The notes below the pieces were generated by a model. It had not been told where the DNA came from and searched no databases. It saw only the letters and a list, made by a program, of their open reading frames with translations. Below, piece after piece: positions 7,870-15,298 of a stretch of 17,046 bases of DNA. Source of the stretch: Chloroflexota bacterium (GTDB lineage: Bacteria > Chloroflexota > Dehalococcoidia > SZUA-161); the NCBI GenBank assembly GCA_030668425.1, contig DAOUTY010000010.1, forward strand, positions 1-17,046, given 5' to 3'. Made by a program: the position numbers and the translations under genes. Each line of letters starts with the position of its first letter. The stretch's first letter is position 1.

Positions 7870-8403
7870 ATGCTAGAGGGTTTGTTCATCAGTCTTGTTG
7901 GTATGGGGGCCGTATTTGTGAGCCTTACTATAATTATGTTCCTCATGGTAGTTGTGGGGCGAATCTTCCGCAACGATGGGCTGGCTATGAGTGATGGGTT
8001 GGCCGTAGAGGGGATGGTGGCTGTAGGTGAGATGGGAGCTGCAGTTGATGTGGTGAGGAAGAGGGCGGAACCTGTGGGGATGGTTGAGGTGGCCGCTATC
8101 GCGCTGGCACTTGCCTCGCATGTGAAGGAGCGGGGTAGAGAGCTTGGAACGTCGCTCACTATAGATGACATTTACTATCAGGTGGAGGTTGGGGATATCT
8201 CTAGCCCGCCGACTTCTGTAATAGTGAACGGTGAAATGTACCGGGGAGCAGTGGGTGATGATGGGTTACCGTTTGCAGAACGGACTAGCTTGAGAATTGA
8301 AACACGGGGAAGAAGCACCCAGCGCGAGCGGGTTTGGCGTGCGGCATACCCTCTTTTGCAGGGCGGCGAATACTGGTGCCGGCGTGGTTGGACCGGGAGT
8401 TAG
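7870..8403 (+). CDS. oadG: Sodium pump decarboxylase gamma/delta-type subunit (OadG family)
   Basis: This 177-residue protein resembles OadG/MmdD-type subunits, the small membrane anchor that joins the carboxyltransferase and biotin carrier to the Na+-pumping beta subunit. One N-terminal transmembrane helix is seen at about 5-32 (LFISLVGMGAVFVSLTIIMF). A linker follows, then VAAIALALASHV (74-85), a hydrophobic segment typical of the family. After this comes an extension with SVIVNGEMYRG near 116-125 and a WRAAYPLL segment at about 156-163. The frame also opens at a GTG at 7858; I chose the ATG at 7870 because AGGTGG precedes it with about 7-8 nt spacing. The beta-subunit gene begins 42 nt downstream on the same strand. 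The family is highly variable, so the name rests partly on that neighbour. Confidence 0.75.
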   Translation: MLEGLFISLVGMGAVFVSLTIIMFLMVVVGRIFRNDGLAMSDGLAVEGMVAVGEMGAAVDVVRKRAEPVGMVEVAAIALALASHVKERGRELGTSLTIDDIYYQVEVGDISSPPTSVIVNGEMYRGAVGDDGLPFAERTSLRIETRGRSTQRERVWRAAYPLLQGGEYWCRRGWTGS

Positions 8404-8445
8404 GGAATAGGCGCTAACCGATCTTAGGCTTTTTGGAAGTCAGGC

Positions 8446-9618
8446 ATGGACTTAGGCAACTTCTGGAACATCTTTGAGGGCTTCAAGGACCTCGGTTCTA
8501 ACCCCCTGATGCTGGGGATGTTAGCAATCGGGGTTATCCTGATTTTCCTGGGCATCGCCAAGCGCATGGAGCCTCTCCTCCTTATCCCAATCGGAACCGG
8601 GATCATCCTGGCTAATCTGCCCCTGGGCGAGTCGGTGAACCCAGCCACAGGAGAGGTGACCGGTGGCTTCCTGTACTATTTTTACGAGTACGGCCTTTTC
8701 AACGGGCTGATACCACTGCTGATATTCCTCGGTTTGGGGGCATTGACTGACTTTGAGCCCTTGCTGGCCAGGCCGGCGACCTTTCTCTTGGGGGCTGCGG
8801 CTCAGTTCGGGGTATTCATTGCGCTGATTGGGACTCTTGCCCTGGGTATGACACCCTGGTTTGATTTTGGCCTCAAAGAGGCGGCGTCTGTGGCCATCAT
8901 CGGTGGTGCTGAGGGCCCCACGACTATATACGTTGCTGCCAAAATGCAGCAAATTGGTGCAGATCCCGGCATCTTCGCTGCGGTAGTCGTAGCCTGTTAC
9001 TCCTACATGGCTTTGGTGCCTATAATACAGCCTCCGATAATCAGGCTGCTCACTACCAAGAGGGAGAGGCAGATCAAGATGTCCTACCCTGAGCACCCGG
9101 TCCCGCAGCGCGCCAAGATAGTCTTCCCGGTCGTGGTAATTGTCCTGTGCGGTTTGTTCATTCCCAGGGCGGCACCTCTCATCGGGATGTTCATGTTTGG
9201 CAATCTGCTGAGGGAATGTGGAGTGGTGGAGAGGCTGGCAGGAGCCGCCCAGAATGAACTGATGAACATCGTAACTATTCTACTGGGGCTCACCGTGGGC
9301 TCTACCATGATAGCAGCCAGATTCTTCACTTTGGATACGATAGCTGTCTTCGTGCTCGGGATTTTTGCCTTCATTATGGCTACAGCCGCGGGCGTGCTCC
9401 TGGGCAAACTGATGTGCGTTCTCACTAAAGGTAAGGTCAACCCCATGATCGGCGCTGCTGGGGTATCGGCGGTGCCTATGGCAGCGAGAGTTGTGCAGAA
9501 CATGGCTGCGAAGGAAGACCCCAGCAATTTCCTGCTTATGCACGCTATGGGCCCCAACGTAGCTGGGGCCATCGGCGCAGCGGTGGCAGGGGGTGTGTTA
9601 CTGTCCCTGGTGCAATGA
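8446..9618 (+). CDS. oadB: Sodium ion-translocating decarboxylase subunit beta
   Basis: This 390-residue polytopic membrane protein belongs to the OadB/GcdB/MmdB family, which couples biotin-carboxyl decarboxylation to Na+ export. Recognisable blocks are NPLMLGMLAIGVILIFLGIA near the N-terminus, FNGLIPLLIFLGLGALTDFE, IIGGAEGPTTIYVAAKM (151-167), NPMIGAAGVSAVPMAARVVQ (332-351) and NFLLMHAMGPNVAGAIG (361-377). The family's usual GGADGPT carries the Na+-site Asp (D203 in Klebsiella OadB); here residue 156 is Glu (codon GAG). The substrate type (oxaloacetate, methylmalonyl-CoA or glutaconyl-CoA) cannot be read from the beta subunit. It follows the OadG-type gene by 42 nt. No carboxyltransferase or biotinyl-carrier gene lies within the window. 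Confidence 0.93.
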   Translation: MDLGNFWNIFEGFKDLGSNPLMLGMLAIGVILIFLGIAKRMEPLLLIPIGTGIILANLPLGESVNPATGEVTGGFLYYFYEYGLFNGLIPLLIFLGLGALTDFEPLLARPATFLLGAAAQFGVFIALIGTLALGMTPWFDFGLKEAASVAIIGGAEGPTTIYVAAKMQQIGADPGIFAAVVVACYSYMALVPIIQPPIIRLLTTKRERQIKMSYPEHPVPQRAKIVFPVVVIVLCGLFIPRAAPLIGMFMFGNLLRECGVVERLAGAAQNELMNIVTILLGLTVGSTMIAARFFTLDTIAVFVLGIFAFIMATAAGVLLGKLMCVLTKGKVNPMIGAAGVSAVPMAARVVQNMAAKEDPSNFLLMHAMGPNVAGAIGAAVAGGVLLSLVQ

Positions 9619-9645
9619 TCACTACTGTCTTCTGGTGATCATTGC
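9612..9645 (+). terminator. Hairpin overlapping the oadB stop codon
   Basis: A perfect 11-bp inverted repeat, GCAATGATCAC (9612-9622) and GTGATCATTGC (9635-9645), has a 12-nt loop and includes the oadB TGA. No T run follows directly. It may be a 3'-end-stabilising structure or part of a terminator with the next hairpin. Confidence 0.45.
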
Positions 9646-9648
9646 CAT

Positions 9649-9666
9649 CTCCTCCACCCAGAGGAG
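9649..9666 (+). terminator. Second small hairpin after oadB
   Basis: CTCCTC (9649-9654) and GAGGAG (9661-9666) flank a 6-nt loop, 3 nt after the larger hairpin. The following sequence is only moderately T-rich, so intrinsic termination is uncertain. Confidence 0.3.
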
Positions 9667-9679
9667 GCGTTGCTTCTAC

Positions 9680-9708
9680 TTGACATGGCTTTTGTATCCT
9701 GCTATGTT
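9680..9708 (+). promoter_or_regulatory. Promoter candidate of the amidase gene
   Basis: A perfect -35 TTGACA (9680-9685), a 17-nt spacer and TATGTT (9703-9708) preceded by TGC make this the strongest promoter match in the window. It gives a leader of about 75 nt before the amidase ATG. Confidence 0.6.
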
Positions 9709-9789
9709 TGGCCCGAGTAATCGTATAAGATAACCAGGCGATCGCGACAGGGTAAGGTAAAAATCACCATTGTAGTGAGGTGACGTGTT

Positions 9790-11187
9790 ATGGAGAGCCA
9801 TGAGATATGCTGGATGAACGCTGTGGACTTAGCCGGGGAGATCAGGGCGAAGAAGCTTTCGCCGGTGGAGGTGGTGAGAGGTGTCTTGGAACGCATAGAG
9901 GCTATCAATCCGAAGATCAATGCTTACGTGACGTTAACAGCGGATGCGGCGCTGGATGCGGCGAAGAAGGCCGAGGCTGCTCTTATGGAGGGTGGGGAGT
10001 TGGGACCCCTTCACGGTGTACCCGTCTCTATCAAAGACCTGGTCTTCACCAAGGGCGTGCGCACGACGATGGGCAGCAAATTGCTAAAGGACTTTGTGCC
10101 AGAGGAGGATGCTGTACTGGTCACCCGTTTGAAGAAGGCAGGCGCCATTATGCTGGGCAAGACCAATACGCCGGAATTCGGCTTAAAGATGCTGACCGAC
10201 ACTCGGCTCTTTGGCATCACGCGCAACCCCTGGAACTTGCGAATGAGTCCGGGCGGCTCAAGCGGCGGCGCAGCCGCGGCCGTGGCTACGGGGTTGGGCC
10301 CTCTTGCTGCCGGTAATGATGGTGGCGGGTCGATCCGCATTCCTTCTAGCTGCTGTGGTGTCTTTGGCATCAAACCCCAGTTGGGGCGTGTGCCTCGCTA
10401 CCCGATCTTCCATGGCGCGGAGATACTGACCCACGAGGGGCCTATTGCCCGGACGGTACGGGATGCCGCCTTGATGCTTGATGTTATGGCTGGTCCTCAC
10501 TGGGGTGATGTTTACTCCATCCCAGCGCCGGGGATTAGCTTTGCCGAATCGCTGGAGGGTGGTGTGAAGGGGATGAAGATTGCATGGAGTCACGACCTGG
10601 GCTATGCTGAAGTTGATCCCGAGGTTCGTAAGATCTGCGAACGGGCAGCAAAGGAGTTTTCGCAGATGGGAGCGGAGGTGGAAGAGGCACATCCCGGGTT
10701 TGATAATCCCGAGGCTTACCATGCAGTGCTCTACGTTGCTGATCACCTTGCGGTGCTTTCATCGTTCGGGCCCCCGGACGAGATAGCGAGCGAGTTGGAC
10801 CCGCTCACGGCTACAATACTGTTCGTGGGGGGTGAGATAAGGGCCACAGAATATGCGAAGGCGATGTTTGCCAGGCAGGAGCTTGCAGTCAAGGCAGGCA
10901 AATTCTTCCAGGATTACGACCTGCTTCTAACCCCTACGCTGGCCGCTCCTCCTCCACCTGTGGATTTCACAGACCCGGCCGGATTCTTGAAATGGCTCCC
11001 TTTCATCCTTGTTTTCAGCTTAACGGGTCAGCCGGCAGCTTCGGTTCCTGCTGGCTGGACTGAGGACGGCTTGCCTGTGGGGCTTCAAATTGTGGGTCGT
11101 CCTTATGACGAAGCCACCGTATTTCGAGCGGCGGCTGCTTTTGAGGAAGCGTGCCCCTGGGCACATAAGCGGCCTCCCTTGGAGTAG
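9790..11187 (+). CDS. Amidase (amidase signature family)
   Basis: This 465-residue serine hydrolase cleaves amide bonds; its substrate is not predictable. The Ser-cisSer-Lys triad is visible: K82 in VSIKDLV, S157 in SPGGSSGG and nucleophile S181 in NDGGGSIRIPSS. The 24-residue distance between the two serines is as in characterised family members. GVFGIKPQLGRVP and the C-terminal GLPVGLQIVGRPYDE are also standard. The ATG has GAGGTG 7 nt upstream. It has its own promoter and lies between hairpins and the next unit, so it seems monocistronic. The DGGGS form and the absence of gatB/gatC next to it argue against a tRNA amidotransferase GatA. The protein appears cytoplasmic, with no signal peptide. 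Confidence 0.93.
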   Translation: MESHEICWMNAVDLAGEIRAKKLSPVEVVRGVLERIEAINPKINAYVTLTADAALDAAKKAEAALMEGGELGPLHGVPVSIKDLVFTKGVRTTMGSKLLKDFVPEEDAVLVTRLKKAGAIMLGKTNTPEFGLKMLTDTRLFGITRNPWNLRMSPGGSSGGAAAAVATGLGPLAAGNDGGGSIRIPSSCCGVFGIKPQLGRVPRYPIFHGAEILTHEGPIARTVRDAALMLDVMAGPHWGDVYSIPAPGISFAESLEGGVKGMKIAWSHDLGYAEVDPEVRKICERAAKEFSQMGAEVEEAHPGFDNPEAYHAVLYVADHLAVLSSFGPPDEIASELDPLTATILFVGGEIRATEYAKAMFARQELAVKAGKFFQDYDLLLTPTLAAPPPPVDFTDPAGFLKWLPFILVFSLTGQPAASVPAGWTEDGLPVGLQIVGRPYDEATVFRAAAAFEEACPWAHKRPPLE

Positions 11188-11295
11188 CTGCGGAGTGATT
11201 GTGACTGCGGCGTAGAGAATGTATTGAGAGAATGGGCGATATGGGTGAATTCTCGCTATGACCTTCGTAAACCCCTGAATAGTACTTTTATGTCG

Positions 11296-11324
11296 TTGTG
11301 TTGGCCTGGTGTTTTTGATATGAT
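11296..11324 (+). promoter_or_regulatory. Promoter candidate for the GGDEF-pilT unit
   Basis: TTGTGT (11296-11301) is followed by a 17-nt spacer and TATGAT (11319-11324), preceded by TGA (extended -10). The leader before the ATG at 11384 would be about 53 nt. Confidence 0.45.
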
Positions 11325-11383
11325 TTTCCAGAACCAGGTCTTCGCTTGTCGAGTTGTGCTGGGATTGGAGGTTGAGGGGCTTG

Positions 11384-13282
11384 ATGGGTGGCAAAGCAGA
11401 CAAGGAATATTTGGAGAAGACCAGGAAGCAGCTTCCTAGGGAGGTGGCAGCCCTGTCTGATCGCGTTGCGGAACTGGAGAAGTCAAAGGGTGAGGGCAAG
11501 TTCATGGAGGATGCGCCGCTTAACCGTGAACTGTTAACCTCTGCGGCTATCGAAGAAATGCTTGACGGCGTTATGCTGGTTGGCATCGATGGCCGACTAG
11601 CCTATATGAATAGAGCATGTGAGAAGCTATTGGGCTACAAGGCTGATGAACTGGTTGGTAAATCTGCTCTTGAGCTGCCTACATACACTGAATCGAAAGA
11701 TAAAGAGAAGGCCAGGGAAGTCCTGAAAAAAGTCATAAGTGGTGGTAGCGCTGACCCCATCGATATGGGCATCATGAACAAGGATGGAAAGGAGATTCCG
11801 GTCAGTTTTACGGCTTCAGTCATAAAAGACGCTCAAGGTAACCCCCAAACCTTGGTTGCAGTCATAAGAGACATCACCGAGCGCAAGGGGATGGAGGAAG
11901 CGCTGAGGGAAAGTGAGGAGCTGTCGCGGGGGATATTAGATACTGCTGCGACAGGGATATATCTTTTACAAAATGGACGTTTCAAATATGTGAACCGCTT
12001 GTTTGAGGAGATATCGGGCTACAGAAGCGACGAACTGGTGGGGAGACGTTCTCTTGAGTACGTTCATGCGGAAGACAGAGAGGACGTCAGAACGAAGGCT
12101 ATCGAGGTGCTCAAGGGGAAGAGTAGCCTGCCCTATGAGTTCAGGTTCATGAGGAAGGATTCGGAAGCTGTTTGGGTATTGGACAGGCTGACCTCGATCA
12201 TATATAAAGGGAAGCGGTCGGTGCTGGGTACCATTATGGATATCAATGAAAGGAAGCGGATTGAGACGGAGGTTTTGGATTATACCAGGCAGATCGAGGC
12301 CCTGTTCAACATCGGGACTACGGTCAGCCAGACTCTGAACCTGCAAGAACTGTTGGACAGCGTTCTGGAGAGACTGCTGGCGGTGATGGAGATAGAGGCG
12401 GGCGGGATATTCTTGCTTGATAAACAAACCGGTGAGTTGGTTCTCAGGGCCCATAGAGGGACATCTGCGGAGTTTGTGAAGAGGGTAGAAGGACTCAGGC
12501 TGGGAGAGGGCTTCACAGGGCGGGTTGTTCCGTCGAAGGAGCCATACGTTGTGGAAGATGTTGCGGGCGATCCCAGACTGGCACGTATGGGGGCAAAGGG
12601 AGAAGGACTGCAATCTTTTACTGCTTTGCCAATAATGGCGAAGGAGCGGGTTTTGGGGCTAATGTGCGTTGGCAGCTACAGTTCTCGCAAATTCCCGGAA
12701 GGAGAGGTGAAGCTGCTTGGCGCCATAGCCAATCAGATAGGCATGGCGATCGATAACGCACAGCTGTATGAGCGGGCTTTGGAGCTCGCATTTACCGATG
12801 GCTTGACCGGGCTCTATAACCGCCGATATCTGATGGAGCAAATTGAACGAGAGTTCAAGAGGGTTGAGAGAAGCGAGGGCTCTCTGTCCCTGATGATGAT
12901 CGATCTGGACGAGCTCAAAGGGATAAATGACCGTTTTGGTCATCACGAGGGGGATGGCGTTTTGAAGGGGCTGGGGGGCATCATCAAGGCTAATACACGT
13001 GCTTCTGATGTTGCCGCTCGATGGGGCGGAGATGAGTTCATGTTGCTCACCCCTGAGACCGGCAGCAGGAGTGCGCGCAAGATTGGCGAGAGAATCAGGT
13101 CTCAAGTGGAACGGTATCGGCCGGAGCTGGATGGTGAGGAAGTGGGAATTAGTATTAGCGTGGGAATAGCGTCGTATCCAGGTCATGCTTCTGATGTGAC
13201 GCAGCTTCTTCAGAGAGTGGATGAGGCGATGTACCAGGCCAAGAGGGGCGGCGGAAACCAGCTTTGCGTCTTTTCCTGCTAG
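11384..13282 (+). CDS. PAS-PAS-GAF sensor diguanylate cyclase
   Basis: This is a 632-residue soluble sensor enzyme predicted to make cyclic di-GMP. A short charged coiled coil (about 7-38) precedes PAS1 (about 50-165, ending VIRDITERKGMEEAL), PAS2 (about 180-292, ending IMDINERKRIE), a GAF domain (about 303-463) and a GGDEF domain (about 465-630). The active site is RWGGDEF with GGDEF at 548-552. RASD (539-542) sits five residues before it, the spacing of the inhibitory I-site, so product feedback is likely. DLDELKGIND is also canonical. There is no transmembrane segment and no EAL domain. The frame opens earlier at a TTG, but GAGG lies 6 nt before the ATG chosen here. A PilT-type gene starts 16 nt downstream. 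The signals sensed by PAS and GAF are unknown. Confidence 0.93.
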   Translation: MGGKADKEYLEKTRKQLPREVAALSDRVAELEKSKGEGKFMEDAPLNRELLTSAAIEEMLDGVMLVGIDGRLAYMNRACEKLLGYKADELVGKSALELPTYTESKDKEKAREVLKKVISGGSADPIDMGIMNKDGKEIPVSFTASVIKDAQGNPQTLVAVIRDITERKGMEEALRESEELSRGILDTAATGIYLLQNGRFKYVNRLFEEISGYRSDELVGRRSLEYVHAEDREDVRTKAIEVLKGKSSLPYEFRFMRKDSEAVWVLDRLTSIIYKGKRSVLGTIMDINERKRIETEVLDYTRQIEALFNIGTTVSQTLNLQELLDSVLERLLAVMEIEAGGIFLLDKQTGELVLRAHRGTSAEFVKRVEGLRLGEGFTGRVVPSKEPYVVEDVAGDPRLARMGAKGEGLQSFTALPIMAKERVLGLMCVGSYSSRKFPEGEVKLLGAIANQIGMAIDNAQLYERALELAFTDGLTGLYNRRYLMEQIEREFKRVERSEGSLSLMMIDLDELKGINDRFGHHEGDGVLKGLGGIIKANTRASDVAARWGGDEFMLLTPETGSRSARKIGERIRSQVERYRPELDGEEVGISISVGIASYPGHASDVTQLLQRVDEAMYQAKRGGGNQLCVFSC

Positions 13283-13298
13283 AAAGGTGGATGATCAT

Positions 13299-14354
13299 AT
13301 GAACGTTGAAGAGCTATTGTACATGATGGTGGAGAGAGAGGCATCGGACCTGCATCTGAGAGTGCCGAGCCCGCCGGTGCTTCGCATCGATGGCATCCTG
13401 ATGCCTTTAGAGGACCTGCCCGGAGTAACGCCTCAATTTGCGAAGGAATGTCTGGAACATCTGACCACTGAGACCCAGAGAGAGGCGTTCTACAATGAGC
13501 TGGAGCTTGATCTGGCTTACAGCGTCGCAGGGCTGGCTCGTTTTAGGATCAGTGCCTTCTTTCAGCGGGGAACGATCAGCCTCGCCATTCGACAGGTATC
13601 GCTCAAAATACCTACCATAGATGAACTTGGGTTGCCTGCGGTATGCAAGACTCTGGTGCTTAGGACAAGAGGTCTGGTTCTGGTAACTGGACCGACCGGC
13701 AGTGGCAAATCCACCACTTTAGCTGCTATGATCAACCACCTGAACAAGACTGAGAGACGAAACGTGATCACCATCGAGGACCCGATTGAGTTCGTGCACC
13801 ATAATGAGAAGTGCATAATTGCCCAGAGGGACCTCGGAGATGACTTCAGGTCCTTCTCTATAGCTCTGCGACATACGCTTCGTCAGGACCCTGACGTGAT
13901 CCTTGTCGGTGAGATGCGGGATTTGGACACGATAGCCACAGCGATCACTGCGGCGGAGACGGGGCACCTGGTATTGAGCACACTGCACACTGTGAGCGCT
14001 CCTCAGACCATCGAGCGCATTGTCGATGTTTTCCCCGCTCACCAGCAGGAGCAGATCCGATTTCAGGTGTCGCTGGTGTTGGAGGGCGTGCTTTCTCAGC
14101 TTCTCTTGCCGAGGGCTGGAGGCAGGGGGAGGGTGCCTGCCTTCGAGATCATGGTCAGCACTGATGCCATACGCAATCTCATCAGGGATGGTAGAACCGA
14201 CCAGGTTGCTACATATTTGCAGACAGGCAGGCAGTCCGGAATGCAGACCATGGACCAGGCCTTACAGGACCTTGTCAGGGGAGGCATGATCACTACAGAG
14301 GAAGCGATAATAAGAGCTACCAAGCCGGACGATTTTCGCCGCATGCGCATGTGA
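13299..14354 (+). CDS. pilT: Type IV pilus retraction ATPase PilT
   Basis: This 351-residue hexameric secretion ATPase powers pilus retraction (twitching motility) at the cytoplasmic base of the pilus. An N-terminal PAS-like domain begins with EASDLHLRV. Walker A GPTGSGKSTT lies at 131-140, the Asp box in TIEDPIEFVH, Walker B DPDVILVGEMRD near 197-208 and the His box in HLVLSTLHT near 223-231. The PilT-type C-terminal signature is AIRNLIRDGR, followed by GMQTMDQAL. Length fits PilT (about 350). The frame opens further upstream inside the GGDEF gene, but the ATG at 13299 has AAAGGTGG 8 nt before it. It is 16 nt from the cyclase gene. No pilin or other assembly genes are in the window, so a PilU-like role cannot be fully excluded. 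Confidence 0.92.
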   Translation: MNVEELLYMMVEREASDLHLRVPSPPVLRIDGILMPLEDLPGVTPQFAKECLEHLTTETQREAFYNELELDLAYSVAGLARFRISAFFQRGTISLAIRQVSLKIPTIDELGLPAVCKTLVLRTRGLVLVTGPTGSGKSTTLAAMINHLNKTERRNVITIEDPIEFVHHNEKCIIAQRDLGDDFRSFSIALRHTLRQDPDVILVGEMRDLDTIATAITAAETGHLVLSTLHTVSAPQTIERIVDVFPAHQQEQIRFQVSLVLEGVLSQLLLPRAGGRGRVPAFEIMVSTDAIRNLIRDGRTDQVATYLQTGRQSGMQTMDQALQDLVRGGMITTEEAIIRATKPDDFRRMRM

Positions 14355-14385
14355 GGTTTTTATCTTATTAGGTTGCCCGGGTTAG

Positions 14386-14410
14386 GTCTCTTCTTCTGGA
14401 GTGAGGAGAC
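14386..14410 (+). repeat. Hairpin after pilT
   Basis: GTCTCTTC (14386-14393) pairs with GAGGAGAC (14403-14410) through seven Watson-Crick pairs and one G-U, with a 9-nt loop. No T run follows. It may mark the 3' end of the GGDEF-pilT transcript. The rest of the 284-nt gap before the next gene holds another hairpin and a promoter candidate, and nothing else I recognise. Confidence 0.35.
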
Positions 14411-14430
14411 AAGGTTACATCCTCCCCTAT

Positions 14431-14450
14431 CCTCTCCCTCAAGGGAGAGG
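14431..14450 (+). repeat. Short palindromic repeat (CCTCTCCC-TCAA-GGGAGAGG)
   Basis: Perfect 8-bp arms flank a TCAA loop, with C-rich sequence upstream and GGGGA downstream. Such CTCTCCC/GGGAGAG palindromes recall dispersed intergenic repeats of many environmental bacteria. Only one copy is in this window, so repeat status is an inference. Confidence 0.45.
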
Positions 14451-14542
14451 GGAAGCCACCGCCTGTACTTACGTTCGCTCTTCGGTAAACTCAGGTCAAG
14501 GGCCTTTACTACAATGAACCCTGCCGTGACTTTGCCTAATCG

Positions 14543-14571
14543 TTGACTGGGCTTACACTGGGTGCTAGACT
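14543..14571 (+). promoter_or_regulatory. Promoter candidate for the GNAT-lipoprotein unit
   Basis: TTGACT (14543-14548) and TAGACT (14566-14571) have a 17-nt spacer, and the -10 is preceded by TGC. The leader before the ATG at 14639 would be about 60 nt. Confidence 0.5.
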
Positions 14572-14638
14572 GCTCGCAAGGAATTGGAAGATTGGGCGAG
14601 GACGGTTCTGATTCTTCGTTGCTAGCTTGTAGAGATAG

Positions 14639-15298
14639 ATGACGAGGATACTTGCAAATAGGGCAAGCATGCTGTTACCAAAGGTGCGAAGTATCTGGTT
14701 GGCAAACCCCTTATTCAGGTCACTGACCTATGATCTTTTCGAGTATGCGCTGGAGGGTGTGGACAGCTTGAATGAGGCTGATTTCATGCCCGGGATCGAT
14801 GAGTTCACATTGAAGATGGTCTCCTCGAATGAGGAGGCGGATGAAATCGAGGCTCTTGGTTTTGAATTTCGCTCAGGATCTCCCAGGTACAGGGAGAGGC
14901 TGGACAAGGGGGCGATAGCGTCCTGCATTTTCGTTGGGAGAGAGCTTGCCTATATAGGCTGGGTTGGCCTGACCAACGAGGCCAAGGAGAGCATGGGTGA
15001 TCCTCCTTACAGGTACAAGGTCGATTTCGCCAACGGTGAAGCATGTGCGGGAAGCATCTGGACGAACCCGAAGTACAGGGGAATGGGGCTTGCGGCCTAC
15101 GGCTATTTTAAAAGACTCCAGTATCTTCGAGAGAAGGGAAGGATAGTCGCGCGAGGCGCAACTGTCGAGAATAATGTCGCGACCCACAGGATGCTCGCGA
15201 GGTTTGGCCCCAGGATTTATGCAGAGGGACGCCTCTTGAGAGTCCTGTGGTGGCAATTCTGGAAGGAGTGGCCTGTTGAACCAAAGAGGGAGCTGTAG
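14639..15298 (+). CDS. GNAT-like acetyltransferase
   Basis: This 219-residue protein is probably an acyl-CoA-dependent N-acyltransferase; the substrate is unknown. The acetyl-CoA-binding motif A is visible as SIWTNPKYRGMGLAAYGYFK, with the loop RGMGLA at 147-152. It is followed by ATVENNVATHRMLARFG at about 174-190, the usual region of the second cofactor contact. An earlier beta strand pair is ASCIFVGRELAYIGWVGL. The N-terminal 80 residues are not recognised. The ATG has only a weak purine-rich stretch before it. The next gene starts inside its last 23 nt, so translation is probably coupled. It could belong to a more specialised FemAB-like or lipid-modifying subgroup, which I cannot tell by eye. 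Confidence 0.68.
   Translation: MTRILANRASMLLPKVRSIWLANPLFRSLTYDLFEYALEGVDSLNEADFMPGIDEFTLKMVSSNEEADEIEALGFEFRSGSPRYRERLDKGAIASCIFVGRELAYIGWVGLTNEAKESMGDPPYRYKVDFANGEACAGSIWTNPKYRGMGLAAYGYFKRLQYLREKGRIVARGATVENNVATHRMLARFGPRIYAEGRLLRVLWWQFWKEWPVEPKREL

Noticed and set aside
9790..11187. GatA subunit of a tRNA amidotransferase
   Set aside because: No gatB or gatC nearby, and the active-site context (DGGGS) fits general amidases better.
11305..11338. CCTGGT/ACCAGG inverted repeat around the -10 of the GGDEF promoter as an operator
   Set aside because: The arms are only 6 bp and 22 nt apart, which is expected by chance at this scale.
11966..12613. 215-codon antisense frame in the PAS/GAF region
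   Set aside because: Shadow of a gene with strongly conserved PAS and GAF domains; no independent support.
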